A stretch of 38,587 bases of DNA from Opitutales bacterium (lineage in GTDB: Bacteria; Verrucomicrobiota; Verrucomicrobiia; Opitutales; T3Sed10-336): contig JAFIGF010000105.1 of the NCBI GenBank assembly GCA_020831535.1, positions 1 to 38,587 on the forward strand. The letters run 5' to 3'. Below, one piece after another: positions 9,036 through 18,219 of the stretch; position 1 is the stretch's first letter; the number at the start of each line of letters is the position of its first letter. The position numbers and the translations under genes were made by a program. Below the pieces are notes generated by a model. It had not been told where the DNA came from. It worked only from the letters and a program-made list of their open reading frames with translations, and ran no database searches.

Positions 9036-9824
9036 ATGAGCGACCGCATTCATCCCACGGCAATTATTGAAGAAGGGGCCCGCCTGCACGAAACGGTCAC
9101 GGTCGGGCCCTACGCTTTTGTCGGGGCCAAGGTCACTTTGGGCGCTTATTGCGAAGTTGGTCATCACGCCAGCATTATGGGAGCAACCACCATGGGCCCG
9201 GGGAACCGCATTTTCCCCTATGCCGCCGTCGGATTTCCCACTCAGGATTTAAAATTCAAGGGCGGCGAGCCTCGTCTGGAGGTAGGTGAAAACAATGTGT
9301 TCCGCGAGTTTTGTACCGTGCACACCGCGACGGAGGCCGATCAGGCCACAGTCATTGGTGATGAAAACCATCTCCTAGCCTACATCCACATTGCCCACGA
9401 CTGTGTTCTGGGCAATCGCATTATCATGAGCAACAATGCCACTTTGGCGGGTCATGTCACGGTCGAGGATGGAGTCGTTATGGGAGGCTATGCCGGAGTT
9501 CATCAGTTTGTCCGCGTGGGCCAATTCAGCATGCTTGGAGGAATGAGCAAAATCACCCAAGACGTGCCGCCCTTTTTCATTGCCGATGGAAATCCGGCGG
9601 CGATGCGGGCGGTAAACACCGTTGGCCTTGAACGAAACGGTTTTACCAAGGATCAAATTGATGCGGCCCGCAAGATTTACCGAATTATTTACCGGGAGAA
9701 ACGCAACCGCCGCCAGGCCATTGAATACCTACGCGACCTTCCGGAGGCCGGTGAGGAGCCCTATGCGGCCATGATTACTTTTTTGGAAAAAGTTCAACGG
9801 GGCATCGTCCCCGGTTCCACCTAA
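9036..9824 (+). CDS. lpxA: acyl-ACP--UDP-N-acetylglucosamine O-acyltransferase
   Basis: First enzyme of lipid A synthesis, transferring a hydroxyacyl chain to UDP-GlcNAc. The 262-residue length is normal. The N-terminal two thirds are left-handed beta-helix hexapeptide repeats (VTVGPYAFVG, CVLGNRIIMSNNATLAGHVTV); catalytic H121 is in IHIAHDCVLGN; the GMSKITQDVPPFFIADGNPA segment and C-terminal helical domain (GFTKDQIDAARKIYRIIYRE) are typical of LpxA. It follows lpxC/fabZ closely and precedes hisI by ten bases, so all are probably on one message. LpxD and LpxB are not in the window. Confidence 0.95.
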   Translation: MSDRIHPTAIIEEGARLHETVTVGPYAFVGAKVTLGAYCEVGHHASIMGATTMGPGNRIFPYAAVGFPTQDLKFKGGEPRLEVGENNVFREFCTVHTATEADQATVIGDENHLLAYIHIAHDCVLGNRIIMSNNATLAGHVTVEDGVVMGGYAGVHQFVRVGQFSMLGGMSKITQDVPPFFIADGNPAAMRAVNTVGLERNGFTKDQIDAARKIYRIIYREKRNRRQAIEYLRDLPEAGEEPYAAMITFLEKVQRGIVPGST

Positions 9825-9834
9825 GCCTAGCCCG

Positions 9835-10287
9835 ATGTCCCCCTTCGACCCTCCACCAGACGATCCAGAGGCCTTGGAACTAGGCCCCAAGCTGTTCCCT
9901 CGATTTGACGCGGACGGGCTACTCCCCTGTATCGTCCAAGACCACCAGAGCAGCGAGGTCCTGATGTTTGCCTGGATGAATCCGGAGGCCTTGCAGATGA
10001 CCCTGGAGCAAGGGAAGGCAACCTTTTGGAGCCGTTCCCGCAAAAAGCTCTGGACCAAAGGAGAAAGCTCCGGGAGGATGCTCGAAGTAAAGGAGATCCG
10101 TATTGATTGTGACCAGGATGTACTTCTCCTCAAGGTACAAACCACCGCGCCGGGGGTCTGTCACCAAGGTTTCCGCTCCTGTTTTTATCGCAAGGTAGAG
10201 GATGGAAAAAGCAGGACCCTCACGTTCGCCATCAAGGAGCGAGCCTTTGATCCCGAAAAGGTTTACCGCCCCAAGCTGGGGAAATGA
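9835..10287 (+). CDS. hisI: phosphoribosyl-AMP cyclohydrolase
   Basis: Third step of histidine synthesis, opening the adenine ring of phosphoribosyl-AMP. The 150-residue protein has the conserved LMFAWMNPEAL, KATFWSRSRKKLWTKGESSG, and metal sites D91-C92-D93-x-D95 together with C109 (TAPGVCHQG) and C116 (RSCFYR). There is no HisE pyrophosphohydrolase domain. The first 20 residues are acidic and proline-rich. It lies inside a lipid A/sulfatase gene run rather than a his operon. The last four bases overlap the next start (ATGA), suggesting coupling. Confidence 0.93.
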   Translation: MSPFDPPPDDPEALELGPKLFPRFDADGLLPCIVQDHQSSEVLMFAWMNPEALQMTLEQGKATFWSRSRKKLWTKGESSGRMLEVKEIRIDCDQDVLLLKVQTTAPGVCHQGFRSCFYRKVEDGKSRTLTFAIKERAFDPEKVYRPKLGK

Positions 10288-11717
10288 TCAGAAAAATCCG
10301 TGAGCTCTGGAAAAACCTCTTGCGCGTCTTAACCGGGGGGCAGAAAATAAGAATAATGAAACAACCTCGTCGGCCAAATGTTATCTGGGTCTTCGGTGAT
10401 CAGCACCGTGCTCAGTCCTTGGGCTACCGCGGTGACCCCAATGTCTTTACCCCGAATATCGACAATTTGGCCCGCAATGGCCGTCGATTTGACCAAGCCG
10501 TTGCCGGAACCCCCTGGTGTTGCCCCTTCCGGGGAGCTTTATTGACCGGGCAGTACCCCCATCGAAATGGGGTTACCCAAACCCCCGGACACTTGAATCC
10601 GGCTCTTCCGACGTTGACCGCACCGCTGCGTGCCAATGGTTACCACACCGCCTATGTTGGCAAATGGCACCTGCACGGCTCCAACGATCCCGAAAACCGG
10701 GTTCCTCCGGGGGAACGAGGTGGTTTTGATTTTTGGAAGGGTTACGAAAACAACAACAATCAGCATGAAGTTTTCGTCTATGGCACCGATGACGAAACAC
10801 CGCGCCGCCTCCCCGGCTACGAAACCGACAGTCTCACCGATATTTTTTTGGATCATCTGTCAGGCCATGTGGGCGGAAATGCGGAAGAATACCAACCCTT
10901 TTTCGCCGTTTTGTCGGTCCAACCTCCGCACAGCCCCTATGTTGGCCCACACGAATGGAAAGGCTCCGTACAATCCCGAAACCCGGCCAACGTAAAGTTG
11001 CGACCCAATGTTCCTCCGGTTCCCTGGATACAGGATAAGGCGCGACTCGACTACGACGGTTATTCGGGAATGATCGAAAACCTCGATGCCAATATCGGCC
11101 GGATTCGGGAAAAGCTCAAAGAACTCGGGGTTGATCAAGACACTTGGATCATCTTTTTTTCGGACCATGGCGATATGCTTGGCAGTCACGGGCAGTGGGA
11201 AAAATCCAGTCCCTGGGAAGAAAGTATCCGTATTCCCTTCATTGTTTCCCGCTTGGGAGGCCAGGAGCGCATGCCGACTGGGATCAGTGACGCGGTCCTG
11301 AACCATGTGGATATTGCGCCCACCACCCTTGGACTTTGTGGGATAGAAACCCCAGCCGATATGGTTGGCTACAACTACGCCAAGGAGTGTTTACATGTCG
11401 ATGACCCGTGGCGGGAGAATACCCCTGCCCCCGGGCGCCCACCCGAATCGGCTTTTCTCCAACAGATCCCACGCAAATTTCATCCTCACTCGGTCAACAA
11501 AGCCTGGCGTGGGGTTGTCACCCGGGACGGCTGGAAATATGTTTGCCAGGAAGGAAACGATTGGCTTTTACACAATCTCCGGGAAGACCCTTACGAACTG
11601 GCCAACTACGCCCATGACCAAGCCTTTGCCGCGGAGCGTCAACGCTGTCACGACCTCCTCTCCGAATGGATTTCCGAAACTGGCGATACCTTTCCCCTTC
11701 CCTCTCGGGAAGGGTGA
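10284..11717 (+). CDS. S1-family sulfatase (formylglycine-dependent)
   Basis: A 477-residue arylsulfatase-type hydrolase. The maturation motif C-x-P-x-R is C79-C80-P81-F82-R83 followed by GALLTG, so C79 is expected to become formylglycine. Metal and substrate motifs are GDQHRAQSLG near residue 38, GKWHLHG at 126-132 and FFSDHGDMLGSHG. The substrate, probably a sulfated carbohydrate, is unknown. The ATG at 10284 overlaps hisI by four bases; ATG 10356 would remove 24 basic, amphipathic residues. Neither start yields a clear signal peptide, unusual because most bacterial sulfatases of this family are exported. No anaerobic maturase is in the window, and the only FGE-like protein (32930-33775) lacks the catalytic cysteines. 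Confidence 0.9.
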   Translation: MIRKIRELWKNLLRVLTGGQKIRIMKQPRRPNVIWVFGDQHRAQSLGYRGDPNVFTPNIDNLARNGRRFDQAVAGTPWCCPFRGALLTGQYPHRNGVTQTPGHLNPALPTLTAPLRANGYHTAYVGKWHLHGSNDPENRVPPGERGGFDFWKGYENNNNQHEVFVYGTDDETPRRLPGYETDSLTDIFLDHLSGHVGGNAEEYQPFFAVLSVQPPHSPYVGPHEWKGSVQSRNPANVKLRPNVPPVPWIQDKARLDYDGYSGMIENLDANIGRIREKLKELGVDQDTWIIFFSDHGDMLGSHGQWEKSSPWEESIRIPFIVSRLGGQERMPTGISDAVLNHVDIAPTTLGLCGIETPADMVGYNYAKECLHVDDPWRENTPAPGRPPESAFLQQIPRKFHPHSVNKAWRGVVTRDGWKYVCQEGNDWLLHNLREDPYELANYAHDQAFAAERQRCHDLLSEWISETGDTFPLPSREG

Positions 11718-11732
11718 ATCCCCTTTATTTCC

Positions 11733-12677
11733 ATGAATCCCACTTGCTTCACTTACCAAGACAAACCGGTGCAAAAATGGCAGATCGGCCGCTCCACGTT
11801 TCTCGCTTCCGGCGAAAACGGCGCTCGCCTGATGTTCTGGAATCTCGACCTGCCGGATGGCACTTCGCGCCCGGTCCTGTACTGGCCGGAGGAGGCAAAT
11901 TTCTCCCGATTCTCAAAGATCCGAGGGGGCAACCCCCTTCTTTTCCCCTTTGCGGGGGCGAGCTATGTGGAGGGGGAAGCGGGCTTCTGGGAGGACCAGC
12001 GGCAGCTCAAAAGACCGATGCCCCAGCACGGTTTTCTCCGACAGGGAAAATGTGAAATCCTGGATTTGCACGAAACCGGCTTCCGTGCCCGCTTCCTGCC
12101 TGACGAAACGGCCAAGGAGGGGTATCCCTTTCAGTACGAACTTCTGATTACTTATCGGTTTAGCGAGCTTGCCTTTTTTGTCGATCTAACCCTGCAGAAC
12201 GATGATCGCGAGCCAATCCCCTGGGCCGCCGGACATCATTTTTATTTAGCCGCCCCCTGGACAGAGGGCAAGAGCCGCGCTGAGTATGAGGTGATGATTC
12301 CGCACCGTCGGGCCTTCCGCCAGAATCCTGAAGATGGTGATTTGGAAGCACTCAAGCCATTAGGGAAGCTCGCCTGCCTGGACAATCCGGAGTTATGGAA
12401 CCGCATCCATACGGGTCTCCGCAGCAACGAGTTCATTTTACGCGAAAAAGGCGAGGACGGACATCTCCTCATCCGGACGAATGAAAACAAAGGTTTTCTA
12501 AATAAGATGGCCTGTCTCACGTGGTCCGAATCGGCAGAAAGCCCCTATTACTGCGTAGAGCCCTGGATGGCTCCGCCGAATTCCTGGACCGACCCGGAGG
12601 GTCTCCATTGGGTCGAGCCCGGAAAATCCCAGAATTTTTACACCGAGGTTCGGATCGTTCCGCCAGAGTTCGGGTAA
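11733..12677 (+). CDS. aldose 1-epimerase-like protein (galactose mutarotase fold)
   Basis: A 314-residue protein of the galactose mutarotase superfamily. Recognisable parts are GARLMFWNLDLPDG near the N-terminus, GGNPLLFPFAGA, PMPQHGFLRQ (His of the substrate site), PWAAGHHFYLAAPW (second catalytic His) and YYCVEPWMAPPNSW (Glu base). It probably interconverts sugar anomers or hexose-6-phosphates in the cytosol. It begins 15 bases after the sulfatase stop, so a joint role in using a sulfated sugar is plausible but unproven. The family is clear; the substrate is not. Confidence 0.82.
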   Translation: MNPTCFTYQDKPVQKWQIGRSTFLASGENGARLMFWNLDLPDGTSRPVLYWPEEANFSRFSKIRGGNPLLFPFAGASYVEGEAGFWEDQRQLKRPMPQHGFLRQGKCEILDLHETGFRARFLPDETAKEGYPFQYELLITYRFSELAFFVDLTLQNDDREPIPWAAGHHFYLAAPWTEGKSRAEYEVMIPHRRAFRQNPEDGDLEALKPLGKLACLDNPELWNRIHTGLRSNEFILREKGEDGHLLIRTNENKGFLNKMACLTWSESAESPYYCVEPWMAPPNSWTDPEGLHWVEPGKSQNFYTEVRIVPPEFG

Positions 12678-12755
12678 CTAATTAAAAACCTCCTTTAGAT
12701 TCTTGGAGAGGCGAACCTTTTAGCGAAAAACCAGTCTTTATCGCGAAAGAAAAAC

Positions 12756-14934
12756 ATGAAAACCCCGACATCCTTATCATTAACCGCCTCACAACGGGGC
12801 GGCATCGGCCTATTTCTGCTCTTCCTCCTGCCGATCCTCGCTGCAGGAGGGTTTATTTATCACACTCTGTATCTCGCCGAAGAGCCCCAGGAGAGAGACG
12901 TAGCCGGCCGCTGAAGAGCCCTCTTCGGAGCCTGAGCCCGAACCGGAAGCGGAAGCGGAACCTGAACCTGAGCCTGAGCCTGAACCGGAAGAATCCAAAG
13001 AGCCTACCGAGGAAGACCTCGAAACGGTTCGTGCTTATCGCAAGTGGACCAACACCAATGGCGTCACTATCGAAGCCCGAATTGCCAATCACGTCCCCGG
13101 CGACCTGACCGTTCACATTATCCGCAAGGAAGACCAACGAATGTTTGAAATTCCCTACGATGTCCTTAGCGAGAAAGACCAGGAGTGGCTGGAAACGTAT
13201 GCCGCCACCATCGCTATCGTCGCCGATGAAGTCCGGGAAGAGTTGCGTGAAAAACGGGAACAAGCCGCCCGTGAAAGAGAATTGGAAGACTCTCCGGCCT
13301 CAGCTTTTCGGCAAGTCGGGGAACCTTCCCCGCATCCGATGGGTGAATCCCCCTTTAAAATCACCGCCACCGGAATCCTGGGGGACCAACAGGACGATAA
13401 CATCATCAACGCTGCGGCCATTCAGAGCGACGGGGCCGTTCTGCTGGGAGGAGTTATCGGAGAAAGCCCTGCGCTACAACAGGTTACAGACCTGGGAAGG
13501 GTTGAGCGTGATGCCCGCGGTATTTTACTCCGGCTGACTGGGGACGGAAAGGAAATCCTGCAGGCATCCCGCCTGGCCGATTTTATCTCCCAAATCGCCG
13601 TTGATGACCAGGACCAGATTTATGTGGCGGCTGGTGAGGATGGCGTGTTTGTTCTGGATCCAACGGGCACGGAAATTCTTCGCCACCATGACAATGTAGG
13701 ATGGGCGCATCGCACTTCGGTCAGTCCGAATGGATATTACGTTTCGTTGGCCCCGAACAGCGACCGCATTGGGCGTCGCGAAACGACCCCTCGAGCAGGA
13801 ACCATGTATCTCTTTGACCCTTCCGGGGAAAAACTTTCGGAATTCCGCGGACACCGGCACACTCTCGATTTAGCGATCCATGAACCAAGTCAAACCGTTG
13901 TACATACAGGTTGGCGACAAGCCAACTCCTGGCAACCCGACGGAGGACATGTTCTTCCGGTACAAATTGCCTACCTGCGTGGAGTCGGGTTCGATGGTGA
14001 GGTCAAGTGGACCGGATACGATTGGAGTACGACCAAAGGCGAGGATGACTTCCTCAACAACGGAGACAACAATATGGCCGATACCCGCGGCTACCGAATG
14101 ACCCTTGGAAGGGATGGACTCCTCTATGTCGGCTACGAGGTCGCTGGAGGGAACCATATCTTCCGCTACTCTCCTTTTGATATCAGAGACCGGGTTTCGG
14201 ATCGTCACCAGGGGGGAGATCATTATCACGCCATGCACCGGACCAGATCGGAGCACAAAACGTTCATCGGTATTTACGAACCCGATACCGGGGAATTTCT
14301 ATCTGGGCAGGAATTCACCGCCCGCCTGGATGATGGAACCGGCAATGCCTGGAGAATGACCCGGGGAAGTTTGGCCGCGGCGGAAAATGGTCTTCTGCTC
14401 TTTGCCGGCGCCTCTGCTGCCCACAGCCCGATGACGTTCAAACCAGCCACTTCCAACCCAAATTACCGGGGAGGCGCAACTCTCCATGGTATGAAACACG
14501 AGCTCGGGTCGAGGGTGTTTGGTACTTATTTTAATGAAGGAAGCCTGAGGAGCGTAGCTGCCCGCACCATTTCCGGGCAGGATGATCCGATGATTGTGGT
14601 TACGGGAAAACATCGCCTCCCCGAGGATCCTGACGAGGATTTCTACCTACACCATTACCCTTTGCAGTCCGAACTTGGAGGCGGTTCCCACACCGGAATC
14701 TATCTGATCATGAATGGTGTTGGCGGCCAAACCGGAGGAGCTCCCGGGGAAACGGCCAACTTCCCTGGCCGGACCTGGACCAGTACCGACGGACGGGAAA
14801 TCGAGGCCCAAATGATCCGCCTGGAAGGCGATCAAGTCCGGGTCCTGCGAAAAGACAACAACCAACCGATCAACATTCCCCTGGATATGTTATCGGAAGA
14901 ATGCCAGGCCTACGTGCGGGAGAATAGCCAATAA
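12756..14934 (+). CDS. membrane-anchored SHD1 / beta-propeller protein, reading frame broken by +1 base
   Basis: The gene starts at ATG 12756 with MKTPTSLS and one hydrophobic helix (IGLFLLFLLPILAAGGFIY), then meets TGA at 12912-12914. The rest lies in the next frame, from about 12904 to the TAA at 14934, with no usable start before the internal ATG at 13141. That ATG would cut a domain in half. If one base of the run at 12904-12912 is skipped, a continuous protein of about 725 residues results: anchor, Pro-Glu linker, a first SHD1 domain (WTNTNGVTIEAR...MFEIPYDVLSEKDQEWL), a central beta-propeller-like region, and a second SHD1 domain at the C-terminus (RTWTSTDGREIEA...INIPLDMLSEECQAYV). SHD1 domains are common in PVC bacteria; the function is unknown. 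The break may be a sequencing error, a real mutation or recoding. Confidence 0.8.
12928..12993 (+). repeat. Pro-Glu low-complexity repeat
   Basis: Short GAGCCT/GAACCG/GAAGCG units repeat here and encode a run of about 20 alternating Glu and Pro/Ala residues. It forms the extended linker between membrane anchor and first SHD1 domain of the surrounding gene. The repetitive DNA lies 15-20 bases from the frame break and could favour slippage or assembly error. Confidence 0.8.
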
Positions 14935-15066
14935 GGTTTGGTCTTTCGGGCAGAGAGCAAGGTAACAGCCAAACGATAATCCTTATTTGAATTGATGGAT
15001 TCAAGGCAGCTTCTTTAACAGAAAAGTTTTAAGGTTTCAGGAATATTCCAAGGTTCACCCCGCGAC

Positions 15067-15087
15067 GGCATCGTGCAAGCACGAGCC
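15067..15087. terminator. hairpin between convergent genes, possible terminator
   Basis: The inverted repeat GGCATCGTGC / GCACGAGCC forms a 9-10 bp stem with one mismatch and a very small loop. It lies between the stops of the SHD1 gene and the minus-strand small membrane gene. No T-run follows on either strand, so a Rho-independent role is doubtful; it may instead be a REP-like element. Confidence 0.3.
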
Positions 15088-15103
15088 CTACTTCCGTTCG
15101 GAT

Positions 15104-15265
15104 CTAGCTCTCCTCTTTTTCGGAGGAAGGGCCCTGCCAGTTCAGGATGAGGCACCAACTCCCGAACACGACGAGTATCCATCCCCAATGACGGATCAGG
15201 AGTTGTGCGGTCAGATAATCCAACAGCGCCAATCCAGTGAAGAGGAGGTATCCGACGATTTTCAC
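15104..15265 (-). CDS. small two-helix membrane protein
   Basis: A 53-residue reading frame from GTG 15265 to TAG. It encodes MKIVGYLLFTGLALLDYLTA, then QLLIRHWGWILVVFGSWCLI, then LNWQGPSSEKEES. Two hydrophobic helices are separated by a short basic turn and followed by a charged tail, an organisation seen in real small inner-membrane proteins and unlikely by chance. It begins about 40 bases after the stop of the YhaN-like ATPase gene on the same strand, so it is likely the last gene of that operon. The family is not recognised. An overlapping frame in the same region (15015-15284) has a composition that does not look coding. The start codon is GTG with only a distant GAAGG upstream. Confidence 0.6.
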   Translation of the reverse strand: MKIVGYLLFTGLALLDYLTAQLLIRHWGWILVVFGSWCLILNWQGPSSEKEES

Positions 15266-15306
15266 CGGAAAACCGTACCTTCATCCATGGTAAAGTAAAG
15301 AGACCC

Positions 15307-18219
15307 CTATGGATTTACCACCCGGGCACCTCGTTTGACGAACATCTCCTTGGTATGCGGATGGCAGGTGAAAAGAATGATCTGTCGGCCCACCGAAAAC
15401 TCGGTCAGCACATCGGCAATTCTGGCCGCCCGGGCAGGATCGAAGTTTACCAATAAATCATCCAGCACAATGGGCAGGGGCTCGCGGTTTTGCTCGTATT
15501 CAGAAATCAGTCCCAGGCGCAACGCCAGGAGCAACTGTTCCCGGGTTCCCCGACTCAGCTCCGCCACCCCACGGCTACGACCATCAGAGGTCACCAGGGA
15601 CACATGCTTTTCGGTGAGGGAGAGCCGCAAATCCTGATACGCCCCATCGGTAATACGGGAAAAAAAGGCCTTGGTCTCCCGCAAAACCACGGGCTGATGA
15701 GCCTCCTCATACCGCTGTTTGGCCCGTCCCAACATCTCGATCGCCAACTTGGTGGCGAGCCATTCCCGGGTTTTTTCCGCCAACTCGTTGCGCAGGGTCG
15801 CCACCCGATTGCGGCGGGCAAAGAGGTCATCGGGCTGGAGAAGGGTTTTGCGCTCTTGCGTCAGCGAGGCGAGGGAGCGATTGAGTTCCTCCGCCTGCTC
15901 CTCGGATTCCTTCGCAGAATTTTCGGCCTCTGCACGCTGACTTTCCAAGGTTTCAGGAGTACTGGCAGCGAGAGTTTTGATCTCTTCCTTCCATTCGGTG
16001 ACCCCGAGCAAGGTTTGCAGGGCTTTCTCCGCCTGCTCCCGTTTTCCCCGCCATTCCCCCTTTTCTTTTAGCCGCTGGAAATATTGATAAAAAGCCTCCG
16101 CCGTCGAGACTCCCAGCTGATCCAACGCCTCCTGTAATTCCTGCTGAAGTTTCTTTTGCTCTTGGAGCAGGTTCTTCCGACGTTCCGCCAAGGTTTTCCC
16201 CTTACGCTCCCAGAACTCCTTTTCCTGGGCCAATTTGTCCTTTTCCCGCAAGTCTTCCAGCCAACCTTCGATCTGAGCCGGTGTCGGAGTCTCACTGATG
16301 TCCGGTTGCTCTTGCCGGACCCGCTCGAGAAAGCTACGGATTTTCTCTTCGCAATGTTCCAAGTTTCGCGAAACCTCTCTCTCCTTATGAACCGTGGACT
16401 GCAAACTTTCGAGTTCGTCCAAAAAGGCTTTCACCCCCGCTGGTTCGAGATCCTCCGGCAAACCAAATTCCCGCCGCAAACCTGCCCATGCCTCTTGGTC
16501 CCGTGCCTCCTCATCGTTCAACTGTTCAATTTGTCGGGCCATTTTCTCACCCACGGCTTGTTGCTCGGAAAGTTTCTTTTCCCAACTCGCCCTTGCCACC
16601 TGCCATTGTTTGACCTTTTCAACCAGTTGTTTGGTTTCTTCTATCTCACCATGCAATTTTCGCGCATCAATAGTAGGGTGAGTAAATGAAGGCGTTTTCC
16701 TGAAACGAATAAAACCAAAGGCCAATACCCCTGCGCCGGCCAATCCGAGAACCATCGCCCAAACCTTTTCCTGCGGCCAAAGAAGAAACGCGCCCACAAA
16801 GACCAGCATCCCCGCCAGTAAGGTCGGCCATTCGGAGAGGATTGCTTTGGGCGAAGGCGCGGGATGGGTAGGTTTTGCCAAGGCTTGCTCCAGGTCAAAT
16901 CGCGCCTCCCGCAACCATTCTTCCCGTTCGGCTAAAGCTTGGTCCTCGGGCCAGTCGGCGTTTTTGCGTTGTTCCTCCAGTTTATGGATCTCCTCACGGA
17001 TCTGCCGCTCCTTCAGCGACCCCTCCTCCTGGCGTCGGACAACCTCATTTTTATCATTCCGGCGCTGCCCCAGATGCGCCTGCAAGGCCTCGGCTTCCTG
17101 ACGCAAACGATACAGCCCCTCCAGGCGAAGCAGCCTGTCCCGATTCTCTACAGGTCCCATCCTTTCCCAGCGTTTGTCCCGTTCCTCTCCCAAACGTTCC
17201 TTTTCGCGGCGCCGGCTTTCGCGGTTGGCGAGATTTTCCCGGTACTGCTTGGCCTCCGCGGTCAGTTCGACCAGAACCGAGCGGTCCACTGGCAAACGGT
17301 CCAACTCTTCAAAGATCTTTCCTTCCTGCTGGTGGGCCGATTCCTCCTCTTGCAGGGACAAAAGGTTCTGTTCCAATTGAGTCAGGCGGCTTTCTTTTTC
17401 GCGAAAGGCATCCCGGACTTCCCCGGGTTTTTCCGCATAGGAAGACAAAGCCTTTTCCTCGTTGACCGCCTGTTGCCATTCCACATACACCGGAAAGGCT
17501 TTCACCAGAGCGCGGGATTTCTCCAAAAACTGCCGGGCCGTAGCCTGCTCTTGGCGGGCCTTCTGATAAGCTTTTTCCAAGTGTTCCAACTCCTGGCTCA
17601 ACCGCTCATACGTCTCCAGTTTAGCGGATTGCTCCCGAATCGTTTTTTCCTCCTCTTTGATCTCCCGGGCCAAAACGATCAGCTCCTGGGTTTTGCCCCG
17701 GGATTTGTAATAACGATCCCGCCGATTATGAAGGTCTCGTTCAAAGGCCCCGTAATCCAATGAACCCAGTCCCATGCCCATACTGAAAATCCGATTCTCC
17801 ATGCCCGCCTCATTGAGCTGCTCAAGCCCCCGGAGTTCATCCAGGGTCAGAGCATACACATTGCGGTACAAATCCGCCGAGGCATCGCCGAGTAAATTGG
17901 CGAAGAGGCTTTCCCCCGAGCCATTTTGATCGATCAAGTCGACCGAAAAATCGTGATTCCCGCAGCGGTGGACCAAGAGTGCCTGCCCTTCCCGGGAACG
18001 AAGCCAAAGCCGCCCCCCGTGATCGCCTCCCGCCAGAGGCGGCCGACGATCGCTTCGTGCGCGAGGGTAGCCGAACAGAGTGAAACGAATAAAATCGAGA
18101 AGGGTGGATTTCCCCGCCTCATTGGGCGCATAATAGAGATTCAGGCCCTCGGAAAACTCTCCCATAGCCACATCATGAAAGATGCCGAAACCATCGATGT
18201 GCAGTTTTTCAATTCTCAT
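15307..18219 (-). CDS. YhaN-like SMC/Rad50-type AAA ATPase
   Basis: A 970-residue ATPase of the RecN/SbcC/YhaN type. The N-terminus has MRIEKLHIDGFGIFHD and Walker A APNEAGKST (31-39). Long heptad-rich coiled coils (about 160-440 and 510-830) flank a central hydrophobic hairpin at about residues 463-506 (TLLAGMLVFVGAFLLW, VWAMVLGLAGAGVLAFGF), which would anchor the coiled-coil tip in the membrane. The C-terminus has the ABC signature-like LSRGTREQLLLALRLGLI, Walker B PIVLDDLLVNFD and switch His FTCHPH. By analogy with YhaN/YhaO of Bacillus and with SbcCD it should act on DNA ends with the phosphoesterase encoded just upstream; the two genes overlap by 11 bases. A role in DNA repair is inferred. 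Confidence 0.88.
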   Translation of the reverse strand: MRIEKLHIDGFGIFHDVAMGEFSEGLNLYYAPNEAGKSTLLDFIRFTLFGYPRARSDRRPPLAGGDHGGRLWLRSREGQALLVHRCGNHDFSVDLIDQNGSGESLFANLLGDASADLYRNVYALTLDELRGLEQLNEAGMENRIFSMGMGLGSLDYGAFERDLHNRRDRYYKSRGKTQELIVLAREIKEEEKTIREQSAKLETYERLSQELEHLEKAYQKARQEQATARQFLEKSRALVKAFPVYVEWQQAVNEEKALSSYAEKPGEVRDAFREKESRLTQLEQNLLSLQEEESAHQQEGKIFEELDRLPVDRSVLVELTAEAKQYRENLANRESRRREKERLGEERDKRWERMGPVENRDRLLRLEGLYRLRQEAEALQAHLGQRRNDKNEVVRRQEEGSLKERQIREEIHKLEEQRKNADWPEDQALAEREEWLREARFDLEQALAKPTHPAPSPKAILSEWPTLLAGMLVFVGAFLLWPQEKVWAMVLGLAGAGVLAFGFIRFRKTPSFTHPTIDARKLHGEIEETKQLVEKVKQWQVARASWEKKLSEQQAVGEKMARQIEQLNDEEARDQEAWAGLRREFGLPEDLEPAGVKAFLDELESLQSTVHKEREVSRNLEHCEEKIRSFLERVRQEQPDISETPTPAQIEGWLEDLREKDKLAQEKEFWERKGKTLAERRKNLLQEQKKLQQELQEALDQLGVSTAEAFYQYFQRLKEKGEWRGKREQAEKALQTLLGVTEWKEEIKTLAASTPETLESQRAEAENSAKESEEQAEELNRSLASLTQERKTLLQPDDLFARRNRVATLRNELAEKTREWLATKLAIEMLGRAKQRYEEAHQPVVLRETKAFFSRITDGAYQDLRLSLTEKHVSLVTSDGRSRGVAELSRGTREQLLLALRLGLISEYEQNREPLPIVLDDLLVNFDPARAARIADVLTEFSVGRQIILFTCHPHTKEMFVKRGARVVNP

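Noticed and set aside
15015..15284. An 89-codon minus-strand frame after the YhaN-like gene
   Set aside because: Another frame in the same place encodes a coherent two-helix membrane protein (15104-15265); this one is rich in Arg/Pro without structure.
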